Shown: positions 48,887-61,192 of the stretch, in pieces
Layout of the letters: each line of letters opens with the position of its first letter
Position numbering within the stretch: position 1 is the stretch's first letter
Source of the DNA: Thermoplasmata archaeon
GTDB lineage: Archaea; Thermoplasmatota; Thermoplasmata; Lutacidiplasmatales; UBA184
Reading direction: 5' to 3'
DNA length: 64,000 nucleotides
Assembly: GCA_021819135.1 (NCBI GenBank)
Contig: JAKASE010000005.1
Location: forward strand, 1 to 64,000
Made by a program: the position numbers and the translations under genes
The notes under the pieces: generated by a model
Databases searched by the model: none
What the model was told of the DNA's origin: nothing
Seen by the model: only the letters and a program-made list of their open reading frames with translations

Positions 48887-50614
48887 TCAGCCGGACGTAC
48901 GGCGCGTATACAATAGGAACGACCAGGGCCGTAGCGGGATCGGCCGGGGACGGCCCGGCGCGATCGCCCCGGGCGAACCTCCGCCCGGTCCCCCCCAGGA
49001 CCGGGCCGAGGAATCGATCCGGAGCACGAGCGGCTCCGGAACCGGGGGTGGGAGGAACTTCCCCGGCGTCTTCCCGACGCGGAATACCGCGAACGAGGGG
49101 GTCGTGAATCGTGCGCCGCGGTGGATCCACAGCGTCATCGGGTCGTCGGGGTCTCCTCCGACCTCGGCCGGGCGGAGCCGCTCGGTCGGCACGTACCGGT
49201 GCCGGAGCCGCACGAGCGCCCGGTAGAGCTCGAAGAGCGCCCGAGCCCGTCCTCCCCGGGGGATCGACGCCCGTAGGATCGACCGGGAGAACGTCGCGGG
49301 ATCCTGCGGATCCGGCACGGCCCTCCCGCCGGTCCCCGCCGCGAACTCCTCGCGCCGGCCCGCACGGACCGCCCGGACGACACGGCGGTCGCCGTGGCTC
49401 GTGAAGTACAGGAACGGGCGGGTCTCGCCGTACTCCTCGCCCATGAACAGCATCGGGACGTACGGCGAGAGCAGGAGAAGGCCGGCGGCGAGCTTCCGGG
49501 CCTCGAACGGGACGAGGCGAGCGAGCCGCTCCCCGAGGGGCCGGTTCCCGACCTGGTCGTGGTTCTGGTCGTAGACCACGAACGACGCGGCCGAAAGGGA
49601 ACCGACCGGTCGTCCATGCCGGCGGCCGCGGTACTTCGAGTACCGTCCGGCGAGCGCGAAGGCGTCGGTGAGCACCCGGCGGACGTCCGCGGTCCCTTCG
49701 AAGTCCTCGAAGTAGCGCTGCCGCTCACCGGTGAGCGCGACGTGGAGCGCATGGTGGAAGTCGTCGTTCCACATCGCGTCGAACCCCCATCCGCCGTGGC
49801 CGACCGGCCGTACGACGCGTGGGTCGTTGAGCGCGCTCTCGGCGATGGTGTATCGTGGGAACGTCCCCTCCCGGCCCACCGCCCGGACCGTGCCGGTGAG
49901 TTCCGAGAGGAACGGCCGCGCCGTCGGGTCGACGATGGCGTGGACCGCGTCGACCCGAAGGCCATCCAGGCGGCCGGTCCGGAGGAGCCATGCCGCGCTC
50001 TCGAGGAAGAACCGTCGGACCTCATCGCTCCCCGCACCGTCCAGGTTCACCGCCGGGCCCCACGGTGTGTGGTTGCGGTCCGAGAAGTACGGTCCGAACT
50101 CCCCGAGGTTGTTTCCCTCAGGCCCGACGTGATTGTACACGACGTCGAGGAGGAGCGCGAACCCGGAGGCGTGACAGGCCTCCGCGAGCCGCCGCAGACC
50201 CTCGATCCCTCCGTAGGTGTTCTGGACCGCGAACGGGAAGACCCCGTCATACCCCCAGTTCCGCCCGCCGGGGAACTGGGCGACCGGCATGAGCTCGAGA
50301 GCGTTCACCCCGAGGCGGGCAAGATACGGAAGGTGTCGCGCGACCCCATCGAAGGTGCCGGGCCGGCCGAACGTCCCGACGTGGAGCTCGTAGAGGATCT
50401 GGCGATCGGGAGCGATCCCCCTCCACGCGCGGTCCTTCCCGCCCGGCTCCGGGGGCCGCACGAGCTCGGAGAGCCCGTGGACCCCCTCCGGTTGCGAGCG
50501 TGACGCCGGGTCCGGTAGGACCGACCCGCCTTCGAGGCGGTAGCCGTACCGCGTACCGGGGTCCAGTCCCTCCACTTCGATCCCCCAGTACCCGTCGCCC
50601 AGCGGCTCCGGCAC
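48887..50614 (-). CDS. treZ: Maltooligosyltrehalose trehalohydrolase (TreZ) with unclear start
   Basis: A GH13 protein, 575 residues from the first ordinary start (GTG 50614). It has LLLDVVYNHVGPEGN, GLRVDAVHAIVD, TIAESALND and DQNHDQVGN, matching TreZ active-site regions. Upstream codons in the same frame (down to the GlgB stop at 50762) encode a convincing N-terminal domain, including RFLLWAPYAKSVQLVL, but contain no ATG, GTG or TTG. A GGTGATC ribosome-binding match just before a GTC or ACG suggests an unusual start near 50758. No treY was seen in the window. Confidence 0.82.
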   Translation of the reverse strand: MPEPLGDGYWGIEVEGLDPGTRYGYRLEGGSVLPDPASRSQPEGVHGLSELVRPPEPGGKDRAWRGIAPDRQILYELHVGTFGRPGTFDGVARHLPYLARLGVNALELMPVAQFPGGRNWGYDGVFPFAVQNTYGGIEGLRRLAEACHASGFALLLDVVYNHVGPEGNNLGEFGPYFSDRNHTPWGPAVNLDGAGSDEVRRFFLESAAWLLRTGRLDGLRVDAVHAIVDPTARPFLSELTGTVRAVGREGTFPRYTIAESALNDPRVVRPVGHGGWGFDAMWNDDFHHALHVALTGERQRYFEDFEGTADVRRVLTDAFALAGRYSKYRGRRHGRPVGSLSAASFVVYDQNHDQVGNRPLGERLARLVPFEARKLAAGLLLLSPYVPMLFMGEEYGETRPFLYFTSHGDRRVVRAVRAGRREEFAAGTGGRAVPDPQDPATFSRSILRASIPRGGRARALFELYRALVRLRHRYVPTERLRPAEVGGDPDDPMTLWIHRGARFTTPSFAVFRVGKTPGKFLPPPVPEPLVLRIDSSARSWGGPGGGSPGAIAPGRPRPIPLRPWSFLLYTRRTSG

Positions 50615-50761
50615 CTGGGCGGGGATTCGCTGCCTGGCCCCCGAACCGGGCGGTCGAAGAACGAGCTGTACCGACTTCGCGTAGGGGGCCCAGAGAAGGA
50701 ACCGGGCCGATCCGTCCGGACCGAACGTCGCCCCGAGAGGGTCGTGGCGGTCCGTGACCGA

Positions 50762-52714
<1,953 letters not shown>

Positions 52715-54598
52715 CGATCATACCTGCGGCGTCGGAGAGCGTCGATGGCACAAAGCAGTTCGCGTGCCCGAGGATCTCGGCGGAGCGCGGGGAGCGTGCG
52801 GCTCCACCGCCGGGAGAACATCGTGGGGCCCGAGCGGCCCGGGGTGTTCTGCGGGCGGGTCTCGCCCCAGAGGTCCTCGAGGTTCACGAGGAAGATGCGG
52901 GCCGGGCTCCGGGCGAGGCGGAGCGTCGCGTGCCGGAACGCCGACATCGCGTCGGGGGTCCCACCGGCGGAGCGCGCCGTGCGGGGCGTGTGGAACCCGT
53001 CGTTCGTACCGGGAGCCCGCGAGCGCCAGAAGTCGGCGAAGGGAACGTGGTCGTGGGTGTTCAGCGAGGCGACACTATCGAAGGGGATCCGACGACGCGG
53101 GCCGGAGCCCGCCCACTCGAGCTGGGCCACGAAGAGCCGGAGAAAGCCGTTCCGCCGCAGCGAGGAGCGCAGACCGGGGGGCACCGTGCCGAGGTCCTCG
53201 CCCACGATCGAGGCGCCCGCCCGGAAGGCCTCCGCGCGAAGGATCGCGTAGAGGTCGCGGGCGGGGGAGCGGACGTACACCCCCTGCCCCGGGACCCGGC
53301 CGGTCGGGATCCAGAACAACCGATGCAGACCGAGGGCGTGGTCGATGCGGAGGAGCCGCGCCACCGAAAGGTGGTGCGCCAGGGTCTCCGACCAGGGCCG
53401 GAACCCTTCTGCACGGAGCGCTCCCGGGCGCCAGGGTTGGAATCCCCAGTCCTGGCCCCCAGGAACCCCGGGGTCGGGCGGCGAGCCGAGCGTTACCGAT
53501 GAGGCGAAGAGCGACGGGTCCTCGGCCGCATCGTAGCCGAGGGGGTGGACCCCGAGGGGTAGGTCGAGGTAGAGCTCCACGCCTCGACGGCGAAGGCGGC
53601 GGGCGACCCCGGCGACCTGCTCGCCCGTCAGCCACTGGACGAAGAGATGGTAGCGCTCGCCCCATCGGGGGTCCGGTTCGAAGGAGGCCCGGTACCGGGC
53701 GTACCCATCCACTCCGTCCGTGCGCCGGACGAACCGGCGGAACGCCTCCCGCCGGGACCGGGGGGCCCGGTCGAAGTCGCGCAGCATCCGCTCGAGCACC
53801 GAACGCTTCAGGCGGGCCACGGCCCGGAAGTCCACGTACGTCCGTCGCTCGAGCGCCGCCACCCGCCGGCCGAACGAGGGGGAGCGGACCCATCGCCGGG
53901 CGCGAGCGGACCGGCGGAACTCCGGGGTCCGCCGGGGATCGAGGTACAGCTCGTTCCAGAAGCGGCGGCTCACCGGACGGTACGGGCTCGGGTCGAAGGG
54001 ACGGTCGAGGAACGCCGGAAGCAAGGGGAGCGTGGAGAGCACCGTGGCGCCTCGGGACCCCGCCCACCGTCCGACGCGCTCGAGCGCGGTGAGATCCCCG
54101 CAGCCCCAGGTCCCGACATCCCGGATCGCGTAGACGGGAGCGAACACGCCCCATCCGGCCCGCGGCGGCGCGAGACGGACCGGGGCGACGACAATCTTCC
54201 CGAGGTCCGTGCGGGACCGCCGACGCAGCCGTACTTCGTGGGCTCCCGCCGGCAGGTCACCCGGCAGCTCGATGCGCTCGCCCCGCCCGACGCGAAGACG
54301 CCTCCACGCATGCTGCCCTTCGGGACGAAGCCGAGCCTCGAACACCGGCGGACTCCCCGCCCGAGCGACCCGGACCCGGGCCGGGACGCCGAGAGGGACC
54401 GTCCAGACCCCAACGTACCGGGACCGGGAGGTCGAAGTGGGTCCCTCGAGCTCGCGTTCGGTCCCCGCCTGTTCGTCGGGCCCGGCCACGGCGCGGAGGA
54501 TCTCGGCGAGCGTGCGCGGGTCGGCTCTCCGTTCGCGACCCATGAGGTCGCGGTAGACGGTGTGGACCCCGGCCCGCCAGGCGCGCGCGAGGAGCCGC

Positions 54599-57500
54599 TC
54601 AGGCCGGGCCTTTCGCATCTCCCGGTCGCTCCGCATCGAGCAGGCGGGAGAGGCCGCGCAGCGGGATGTCGACCCAGCTCGGTCGGTTGTTGAGCTCGTA
54701 GCCGACCTCGTAGACCGCCTTCTCCACGACGAACGCGCCAAGGAGGAGCCGGCGCTCTTCGGGATCCTTCGGCACGATCCCCTCGGTCCCCGAGGCCTCC
54801 CAGTACCCGTGCAGGAACGAGGACGAGACCCAGGTGACCCACTGGTCGGCGAGCGGCAGGAGCGAGCCGCGCGTGAGGTGGCCGGTCTCGGCGTTCACGG
54901 GGATCGCGCGCAGCGACACGCTGGCCGCGTAGTCGAACGACCGGAGCATCCCGGCGACGTCGCGGAGCGGGGAACGCTTCAGGCGCCGCTCGCTCAGCGG
55001 GCGCAGCGGTTCTCCCTCGAGGTCGATGAGAACGAAGTCCTTCCCGGTCCAGAGGACCTGGCCGAGATGGAAGTCCCCGTGGACCCGGATCCGCTGCGCG
55101 GAGAACCGACGGCCGAGGAGCCGGCGGAAGCGGTCGTCCACCTCGTTCTCCCGGGCGAGCACCGAGTCGGCGAGCGAGCGGACTCTCTCGGGCAGGCCCG
55201 CGCGCGCGCTCCGCAGGAGCTCGAACGACTGCTGGCGGAGCGTCTGCATCCGCTGCAGGATCGACCGGACGTAGTTGCGGTCGAACGGCTCGGGCGCGAA
55301 CCGGCTGTCGTTCGTCTCCCGAGCGAGCCGCCGGTGGAAATCGGCGGTCTTCGCCCCGAGCCGGCGGGCGAGCTCGAGGTACGACCCGACCAGCTCGCTG
55401 GCCCGGGGCGGGACCTCCCCCCCGGCGAGGTCGAGCGGGAGCGGCGGGACCGCGGGGGCGTTCTTCGTGTCGGCGACGAGGCCGGCGCGGGCCCGGTCGA
55501 AGTAGCCCTGGAGATGGTCGAGGGTCAGGCCCCACGCGTCCCCCTCGTTCGGGATGAGGCGGTGGAGCGACGCGAGGGTCGCGGTCTCGCCGATCGCCCC
55601 CCGGAGGTCCAGGTGACCGGCGAGCGGGGCGACCGGGGCGTCCGGCTGGCGGGCGAAGAACTCCCCGAGCTCGACCTCGGGGTTCGCGCCGGGCTCGAGG
55701 AGGCGGAACAGCTTCAGGATGTACCGGTCCCCGATCCGCGAGGAGCTGTTCGATTGTTCGTTCGGCGAAGCTGTCACCGGGAGCGCGGAGGTGGGGCTCG
55801 TCTCCTCGCTCTCGTATGCGTCGGTCCGCACGGCGGCGATCTCGGCGCCGCCGTTCACGGACCGGCGCCGGTTCCGGGCGATCCGCGCGACGACCTGGTG
55901 GACGAACACCGGGTCCTGGGCCACGTCGTGGAGGAGGCGCTCGACGCCTCCGGAGCTTCCATGGAACGTCGCGAGGACCTGGCCGGGCGGGGCGGCCCCG
56001 AGGGAGGTCGGGGGCCCGGCATCGGCGAAGGCGAGGGGCACGAGGTACGTCTGGGGCTCCGCCTCGGAGAAGTGGACCTCGATGAGCGCGAGCCGGATCT
56101 CCTCGGGATCGCCGCCGAACGGCAGGATGCGGGAGACCGTCGCCGACTCAATGGTTAGCCCCTTGCCCCGGAACCACCGCTGGGCGCGCAGGTAGCGGGG
56201 CAGGTGATCGGCGAGCCGCTCGCGGACATCGACGCTCTCGAGGCTCTCCCACGTCCCGCGCTCGGGGAGCGCGAGCGGCTCCACGGCCGCCGCCTCGATG
56301 GCGGGATGGGGCGCGGTCGGGACCTCGAGACGGAACCACAGGAACCCGAACGGCGCGAGCGTGAGCCGGTACGGCGCGTCGGTCACCGGCGGGAATGCGG
56401 TCCGCCCGAAGAGCTCGACCGGCGTCGTCCCCTTGTAGGCGGCGAGGTCGAGGTCCACCCCCTGGGCGAGATGGGAGAGGTTCGCGACCACCAGCACCTG
56501 CTCGCCCTCGTAGGCGCGGAGGAACGCGAGGACCCGGGCGTTCGTCGGGTAGAGGAACGTGATCGTCCCCCGGCCGAACACCCGGGTCTCCCGGCGGAGG
56601 GCGATGAGCCGCTTCATGTGCCACAGGAGCGAGCTCGGGTTCGCCTCCTGGACCTCGACGTTCACCCGCTCGTAGTGGAACTCGGGGTCGATGATCACCG
56701 GCAGGTACAGGCGCTGGGGGTTCGCTCGCGAGAAGCCCGCGTTGCGGTCGGGGCTCCACTGCATCGGCGTCCGGACGCCGTTGCGGTCCCCGAGGTAGAC
56801 GTTGTCACCCATCCCGATCTCGTCGCCGTAGTAGAGGACCGGGGTGCCGGGAAGCGCGAACAGGAGCCCATTCATCAGCTCGATCAGCCGTCGGTCGTTC
56901 CCGAGGAGCGGCGCGAGGCGCCGGCGGATGCCGAGGTTCAGGCGCATCCGCGGGTCGTGCGCGTAGACCCGGTACATGTAGTCGCGTTCCTCGTCGGAGA
57001 CCATCTCGAGCGTGAGCTCGTCGTGGTTGCGCAGGAAGAGCAGCCACTGGCAGTCGGCGGGGATCTCGGGCGTCTGGTGCAGGACGTCGATGATCGGGAA
57101 CCGGCTCCCCATCCGCGTCGCCATGAACAGGCGCGGCATCAGCGGGAAATGGAAGGCGGTGTGGCATTCATCGCCCCGCCCGCTCCCGAAGTAGGCCGCG
57201 GCGTCTTCGGGCCACTGGTTCGCCTCCGCGAGGAGCATCCGTCCCGGGAAACGCTCGTCGACGTGGGTGCGCAGCGACCTCAGGAACTGATGGGTCTCGG
57301 GCAGGTTCTCGCAGTTGGTCCCTTCCCGCTTGAACAGGTAGGGGGCGGCGTCGAGCCGCAGCCCGTCGACGCCCATCTCGAGCCAAGAGTCGATCGTGCG
57401 GAGGATCGCCCGGTGGACCGCCGGGTTGTCGTAGTTCAGGTCCGGCTGCGAGCTATAGAACCGGTGGAAGTAGTAGGCCTTCGCGACCGGGTCCCACGCC

Positions 57501-58021
57501 CAGTTCGAGCGCTCGAAGTCCTGGAAGATGATGCGTGCGCCGGTGAACTTGTCCGGCGTATCGCTCCAAAGGTAGAACTCCCGGTCCACCGACCCTGGCG
57601 CCGACCGGCGGGCCCGCTGGAACCACCAGTGCCGGTCGGACGTGTGGTTCAGGACGAGCTCGATGATCACGCGGAGGCCGCGCGCGTGGGCCTCGCGCAG
57701 GAAGTTCTTGAACTCGCGCAGGGTCCCGTACGACGGGTGGACGTCGCCGTAGTCGGAGATGTCGTAGCCGTCGTCGACGAGCGGCGAGGGATAGAACGGG
57801 AGGAGCCAGAGGGCGGTCACCCCGAGGTCGCGCAGGTAGTCGAGCTTGCTCGTGAGCCCCGGGAAGTCCCCGGTACCGTCCGAGGTGCTGTCGCAGAACG
57901 ACCGGACGTGGAGCTCGTAGATGACGGCGTCCTTGTACCACGTCGGGTCGACCCCGACCTCGGCGGTCGTCGCCTCGGAGGCCGGGGTGGCCGCGGCGGG
58001 CGACGGCCCGGGTTCCGCCAT
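54599..58021 (-). CDS. treS: Trehalose synthase fused to maltokinase
   Basis: An 1140-residue two-domain protein. The first half is a GH13 trehalose synthase (AVIYELHVRSFCDSTSDGTG, GLRLDAAPYLFKRE, LLAEANQWPEDAAAY, LFLRNHDELTLEMVSDEE). From about residue 590 a maltokinase domain follows, with QRWFRGKG, RVHGDFHLGQVLW and FVLIDLEGEP. The fusion converts trehalose to maltose and then to maltose-1-phosphate, the GlgE substrate. It starts three bases after the glgE stop. Confidence 0.93.
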   Translation of the reverse strand: MAEPGPSPAAATPASEATTAEVGVDPTWYKDAVIYELHVRSFCDSTSDGTGDFPGLTSKLDYLRDLGVTALWLLPFYPSPLVDDGYDISDYGDVHPSYGTLREFKNFLREAHARGLRVIIELVLNHTSDRHWWFQRARRSAPGSVDREFYLWSDTPDKFTGARIIFQDFERSNWAWDPVAKAYYFHRFYSSQPDLNYDNPAVHRAILRTIDSWLEMGVDGLRLDAAPYLFKREGTNCENLPETHQFLRSLRTHVDERFPGRMLLAEANQWPEDAAAYFGSGRGDECHTAFHFPLMPRLFMATRMGSRFPIIDVLHQTPEIPADCQWLLFLRNHDELTLEMVSDEERDYMYRVYAHDPRMRLNLGIRRRLAPLLGNDRRLIELMNGLLFALPGTPVLYYGDEIGMGDNVYLGDRNGVRTPMQWSPDRNAGFSRANPQRLYLPVIIDPEFHYERVNVEVQEANPSSLLWHMKRLIALRRETRVFGRGTITFLYPTNARVLAFLRAYEGEQVLVVANLSHLAQGVDLDLAAYKGTTPVELFGRTAFPPVTDAPYRLTLAPFGFLWFRLEVPTAPHPAIEAAAVEPLALPERGTWESLESVDVRERLADHLPRYLRAQRWFRGKGLTIESATVSRILPFGGDPEEIRLALIEVHFSEAEPQTYLVPLAFADAGPPTSLGAAPPGQVLATFHGSSGGVERLLHDVAQDPVFVHQVVARIARNRRRSVNGGAEIAAVRTDAYESEETSPTSALPVTASPNEQSNSSSRIGDRYILKLFRLLEPGANPEVELGEFFARQPDAPVAPLAGHLDLRGAIGETATLASLHRLIPNEGDAWGLTLDHLQGYFDRARAGLVADTKNAPAVPPLPLDLAGGEVPPRASELVGSYLELARRLGAKTADFHRRLARETNDSRFAPEPFDRNYVRSILQRMQTLRQQSFELLRSARAGLPERVRSLADSVLARENEVDDRFRRLLGRRFSAQRIRVHGDFHLGQVLWTGKDFVLIDLEGEPLRPLSERRLKRSPLRDVAGMLRSFDYAASVSLRAIPVNAETGHLTRGSLLPLADQWVTWVSSSFLHGYWEASGTEGIVPKDPEERRLLLGAFVVEKAVYEVGYELNNRPSWVDIPLRGLSRLLDAERPGDAKGPA

Positions 58022-58024
58022 AGT

Positions 58025-59995
58025 TCAGTCCCTCCTCCGAACGACCCGGAACACGTGGGCCACCGAGACCGCCGGATCGAGCCGAACGAAGCTGTGCGAC
58101 CCCGTCCACCGGTAGCGGGGTCCGTTCCATAGGTCCTCGACCTCGAACGTCGCCCCGGGCTCAAGGCCGAGCGAGGAGAGGTCGAGGTCGGTCCATCCGC
58201 CCTGCGCGGTCCCCGGGTCGAGGTTCACCACCACGAGGACGACGTTCGAGGCATCGTCGGTCCGCCGGCTGAACGCGAGGAGCCGGTCGTTGTCCACCGG
58301 ATGGAAGGAGAGATGCCGGCCGACCTCGAGCGCGGGATTCTCCCGCCGGATCCGGTTGACCTTTCGGATCTCCGGCGCGAGGGTCCCGGGCGCGTCGAGG
58401 GTCCAGTGGCGCACCGCGTACTTCTCCGAGTCCCGGTACTCCTCCTTGCCGGGCTCGCGCGGCACGTGCTCGAGGAGCTCGTACGGAGGGCCGTAGATCC
58501 CATAGTGAGAGGAGAGCGTCGCGGCGAGCACGAGACGCTGGACGAAGACCGGTCGCGCTCCGGTGTGGAACGCCTCGGTGAGGATGTCGGGGGTGTTCGG
58601 CCAGAGATGGGGACGCAGGATCTCCTGCGCGACCCCCTGGGAAAGCTCCCGAAAGTACTCGGTTAGCTCGCCGCCGGTGTTCCGCCAGGCGAAGTACGTG
58701 TACGAGTGAGTGAACCCGACCTTCGCGAGGCGCATCATCAGCTTCGGCCGGGTGAACGCCTCCGCGAGGAAGAGGACATCGGGATGGGCCCGACGGACCT
58801 CGGTGATCAGCCACCGCCAGAACTCGAACGGCTTCGTGTGCGGGTTGTCGACCCGGAACCACCGGACCCCGTGTCCGACCCAGAAGTCCACGACGCCCTT
58901 GAGGGCGGACCAGAGGCCGCGCCAGTCCCGGGTGTCGAAGTCGATCGGATAGATGTCCTCGTACCGTTTGGGCGGGTTCTCCGCCGTTCGGATCGTGCCG
59001 TCGGGGAGGTGCCGGAACCATTCGGGGTGCTCGGTGACCCACGGGTGGTCGGGCGAGCACTGAAAGGCGAGGTCGAGGGCGACCTCGAGACCGAGTCGGC
59101 GGGCCTCGGCGATGAGCGCGGTGAACTCCTCGAGCGTGCCGAGGGCCGGATCGATCGCCGTATGGCCCCCTTCGGGGCTCCCGATCGCCCACGGGCTCCC
59201 GGGGTCACCGCGGGAGGCGCTCGGCCGGTCGTTCGGGCCTCGGCGGCCCGTCCGGCCGATCGGGTGGATCGGCGGCAGATACACCACGTCGAAGCCGAGG
59301 TCCGCGACGTAGGGGAGGCGCACCGCGAGGTCCGCGAAGCGCCCGGCGCGTCGGGGGTCGGGGCTCGTCGACCGGGGGAAGAGCTCGTACCATGCGCTGT
59401 GGCCCGCCCGGGGCGGGTCGACCGTTACGGCTAGCTCTGCCGGGTACCGCGTCACCGCCGCCCGGTCGGGGTTCCGCGCGAGGATCTCGGCGGTCTCGCG
59501 CTCGCGGGCGCACGCGACCGCCTCCGCGACGGACCGGGAGGCGAGGGTCCCGAGCCGACGGGCCTGCTCGCGTATGCGCTCGCCGTCGGGCCCCGAGATC
59601 CGTTTCGCCGCCTCCTCGAGGATCGCCGCTCCCTCGCGAAGGTCCACGGCCGCGACCGACCGGTGCTCCACGCGTCGCTCGAGCGTCGTCGACCAGGTCA
59701 GGAACGGGTCGACCCATCCCTCGATGGTGTAGTCGACCGTGCCGGGGGCCTCGACGCGGAAGGAGCCATGCCAGCGGTCGTTCCCCATCGGGGTCATGGG
59801 GCTCCCACGCCAGTCCGCCGTTCGCCCCGTCCGCCACCGGACGGCGGCCCGCACCCCCGCGGTTCCCTCGGCGTAGATGTCCGCGTAGACGTCGACCGAG
59901 TCGCCCGGAACGCGGCGGATCGGCATGGCCCCGCCGTCGACCTCGGGCCAGACGTCCTCGATCACCACCCGGGGAGGTCGGTCGGTCGGGAGCAC
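58025..59995 (-). CDS. glgE: Alpha-1,4-glucan:maltose-1-phosphate maltosyltransferase
   Basis: A 656-residue GH13 enzyme of the GlgE type. Diagnostic stretches are HSAWYELFPRSTSPD, GFDVVYLPPIHPIGRT, VRWFRVDNPHTKPFEFW (nucleophile Asp) and FLAEAFTRPK. It extends alpha-glucan chains from maltose-1-phosphate. The start is GTG at 59995; MPIRRV 24 codons later is an alternative. It leads the glgE-treS-malQ-glgB-treZ-GH57 operon. Confidence 0.93.
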   Translation of the reverse strand: MLPTDRPPRVVIEDVWPEVDGGAMPIRRVPGDSVDVYADIYAEGTAGVRAAVRWRTGRTADWRGSPMTPMGNDRWHGSFRVEAPGTVDYTIEGWVDPFLTWSTTLERRVEHRSVAAVDLREGAAILEEAAKRISGPDGERIREQARRLGTLASRSVAEAVACARERETAEILARNPDRAAVTRYPAELAVTVDPPRAGHSAWYELFPRSTSPDPRRAGRFADLAVRLPYVADLGFDVVYLPPIHPIGRTGRRGPNDRPSASRGDPGSPWAIGSPEGGHTAIDPALGTLEEFTALIAEARRLGLEVALDLAFQCSPDHPWVTEHPEWFRHLPDGTIRTAENPPKRYEDIYPIDFDTRDWRGLWSALKGVVDFWVGHGVRWFRVDNPHTKPFEFWRWLITEVRRAHPDVLFLAEAFTRPKLMMRLAKVGFTHSYTYFAWRNTGGELTEYFRELSQGVAQEILRPHLWPNTPDILTEAFHTGARPVFVQRLVLAATLSSHYGIYGPPYELLEHVPREPGKEEYRDSEKYAVRHWTLDAPGTLAPEIRKVNRIRRENPALEVGRHLSFHPVDNDRLLAFSRRTDDASNVVLVVVNLDPGTAQGGWTDLDLSSLGLEPGATFEVEDLWNGPRYRWTGSHSFVRLDPAVSVAHVFRVVRRRD

Positions 59996-60076
59996 TAGTA
60001 TCCCTGTCCCCCGCCCGGTGCGGAACCGACTCGGGAGATCGGACCGTTCACGTTCGTGGGGGAAGCGAGCGACGGC

Positions 60077-60106
60077 CGGGAAAAAAGGGCTTCCCTCGGA
60101 GGGGAA
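60077..60106 (-). terminator. Hairpin plus T-run downstream of the ROK kinase
   Basis: On the minus strand TTCCCCTCCGAGGGAA forms a hairpin (plus 60091-60106), followed by gccc and six T residues (60081-60086). It is 60 bases after the ROK stop and the best intrinsic-type terminator in the window, ending the GH15-ROK unit before the glgE promoter. Confidence 0.65.
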
Positions 60107-60163
60107 CGCGGTACCCGCGTACGGATGGCGAAGTCTCCCGGCGGCCCGCCGGGGGGCACCGGA

Positions 60164-61192
60164 TCAGCGGTGCGCGGAGGGCATCCCGTGCCTCCGGGCG
60201 AACTCGGCCGCGCCGATGAGCGACGCATCCTCCCCGAAGCGCGCGAGGGCGACCTCGGCCCCGGCGGCCGGGGGTTGGCAGCGCGCGCGGATGGCCGACT
60301 CGACCACGGGGACGAACTCGGGCATGCCGGCGACGAGGCCGCCGCCCAGGATCAGACGGGAGGGGTTGAACGCGTTGACGATGCTGACCGCCCCATCGGC
60401 GAGGAACCGCTCCGTCTCGCGCACCAGACGGCCGGCGAGGGCGTCGCCCGCCCGATAGCTCGCGAAGAGCGTGTGCGCCGTGATCATCTCGGGCGAACCG
60501 GCTCGCTCGACCAGCGCCCGGCCCCCGGTCGGGTCCGCGCGCACGGCCTCCTGCGTCCGCTCGGCGATCGCCCAACCGCCGACGTACGCCTCGAAGCACC
60601 CCCAGTTGGGACAGTGGCACTTCCGGCCCCCGACCACGATCGTCGTGTGGCCGACCTCGCCGAGGGCGTGGCTCCCGCCCTCGAGCAGACGGTCGTCGAC
60701 GACCGCCGAGCCCCCGACCCCCGTCCCGAGCACGAGGCAGAACAGGTTGCCGGTCCCGCGCCCCGCGCCGAGCCGCCACTCCGCGAGCGTGGCGGCCCGG
60801 GCGTCGTTGAGCACGTGCACCGTTCCGTCGAGCTCCTCCGCCACGCGCCGCGCGAGGGGAACGTCCCGCCAGCCCAGGTTCGGGGCATGCACGACCGTAC
60901 CGGTCCGCGGGTCGACCTGCGCGGCGACCGAAACGCCGATCGCGGCCGGCGGGCCGTCGCTCTCGTCCAGGCAGGCACGGGCGCTGCGCACGAGCGAGCG
61001 GATCACTCCGCCGGGTCCATCGTTCGCATGGAGGTGCCGGCCGCTGTGATGCACTACCGTCCCGTCGCGCGCGACGAGGCCGCTCACGACCTTCGTCGCC
61101 CCGAGGTCGATGCCGAGCACGAGGTCCCCCGGCCGCCGGGACGCCCGGTCGCTACTCTTCGGGGATCTCCCCCCGGTGCTCCGCTTCGGCAT
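60164..61192 (-). CDS. ROK-family sugar kinase (glucokinase-like)
   Basis: A 342-residue ROK kinase with the ATP motif GIDLGATKVVSGLV, LNDARAATLAEW, GTGVGGSAVVDDRLL and the zinc-binding GEVGHTTI...CHCPNWGCFEAY. It probably phosphorylates glucose released by the GH15 enzyme. It overlaps the GH15 gene by 41 bases if the start at 61192 is used; a GTG near 61124 would avoid the overlap but is close to the domain start. Confidence 0.87.
   Translation of the reverse strand: MPKRSTGGRSPKSSDRASRRPGDLVLGIDLGATKVVSGLVARDGTVVHHSGRHLHANDGPGGVIRSLVRSARACLDESDGPPAAIGVSVAAQVDPRTGTVVHAPNLGWRDVPLARRVAEELDGTVHVLNDARAATLAEWRLGAGRGTGNLFCLVLGTGVGGSAVVDDRLLEGGSHALGEVGHTTIVVGGRKCHCPNWGCFEAYVGGWAIAERTQEAVRADPTGGRALVERAGSPEMITAHTLFASYRAGDALAGRLVRETERFLADGAVSIVNAFNPSRLILGGGLVAGMPEFVPVVESAIRARCQPPAAGAEVALARFGEDASLIGAAEFARRHGMPSAHR

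Noticed and set aside
46564-49107. 847-codon open frame opposite the GH57 gene
   Set aside because: Same antisense effect; no domain motif, and the GH57 protein on the other strand is convincing.
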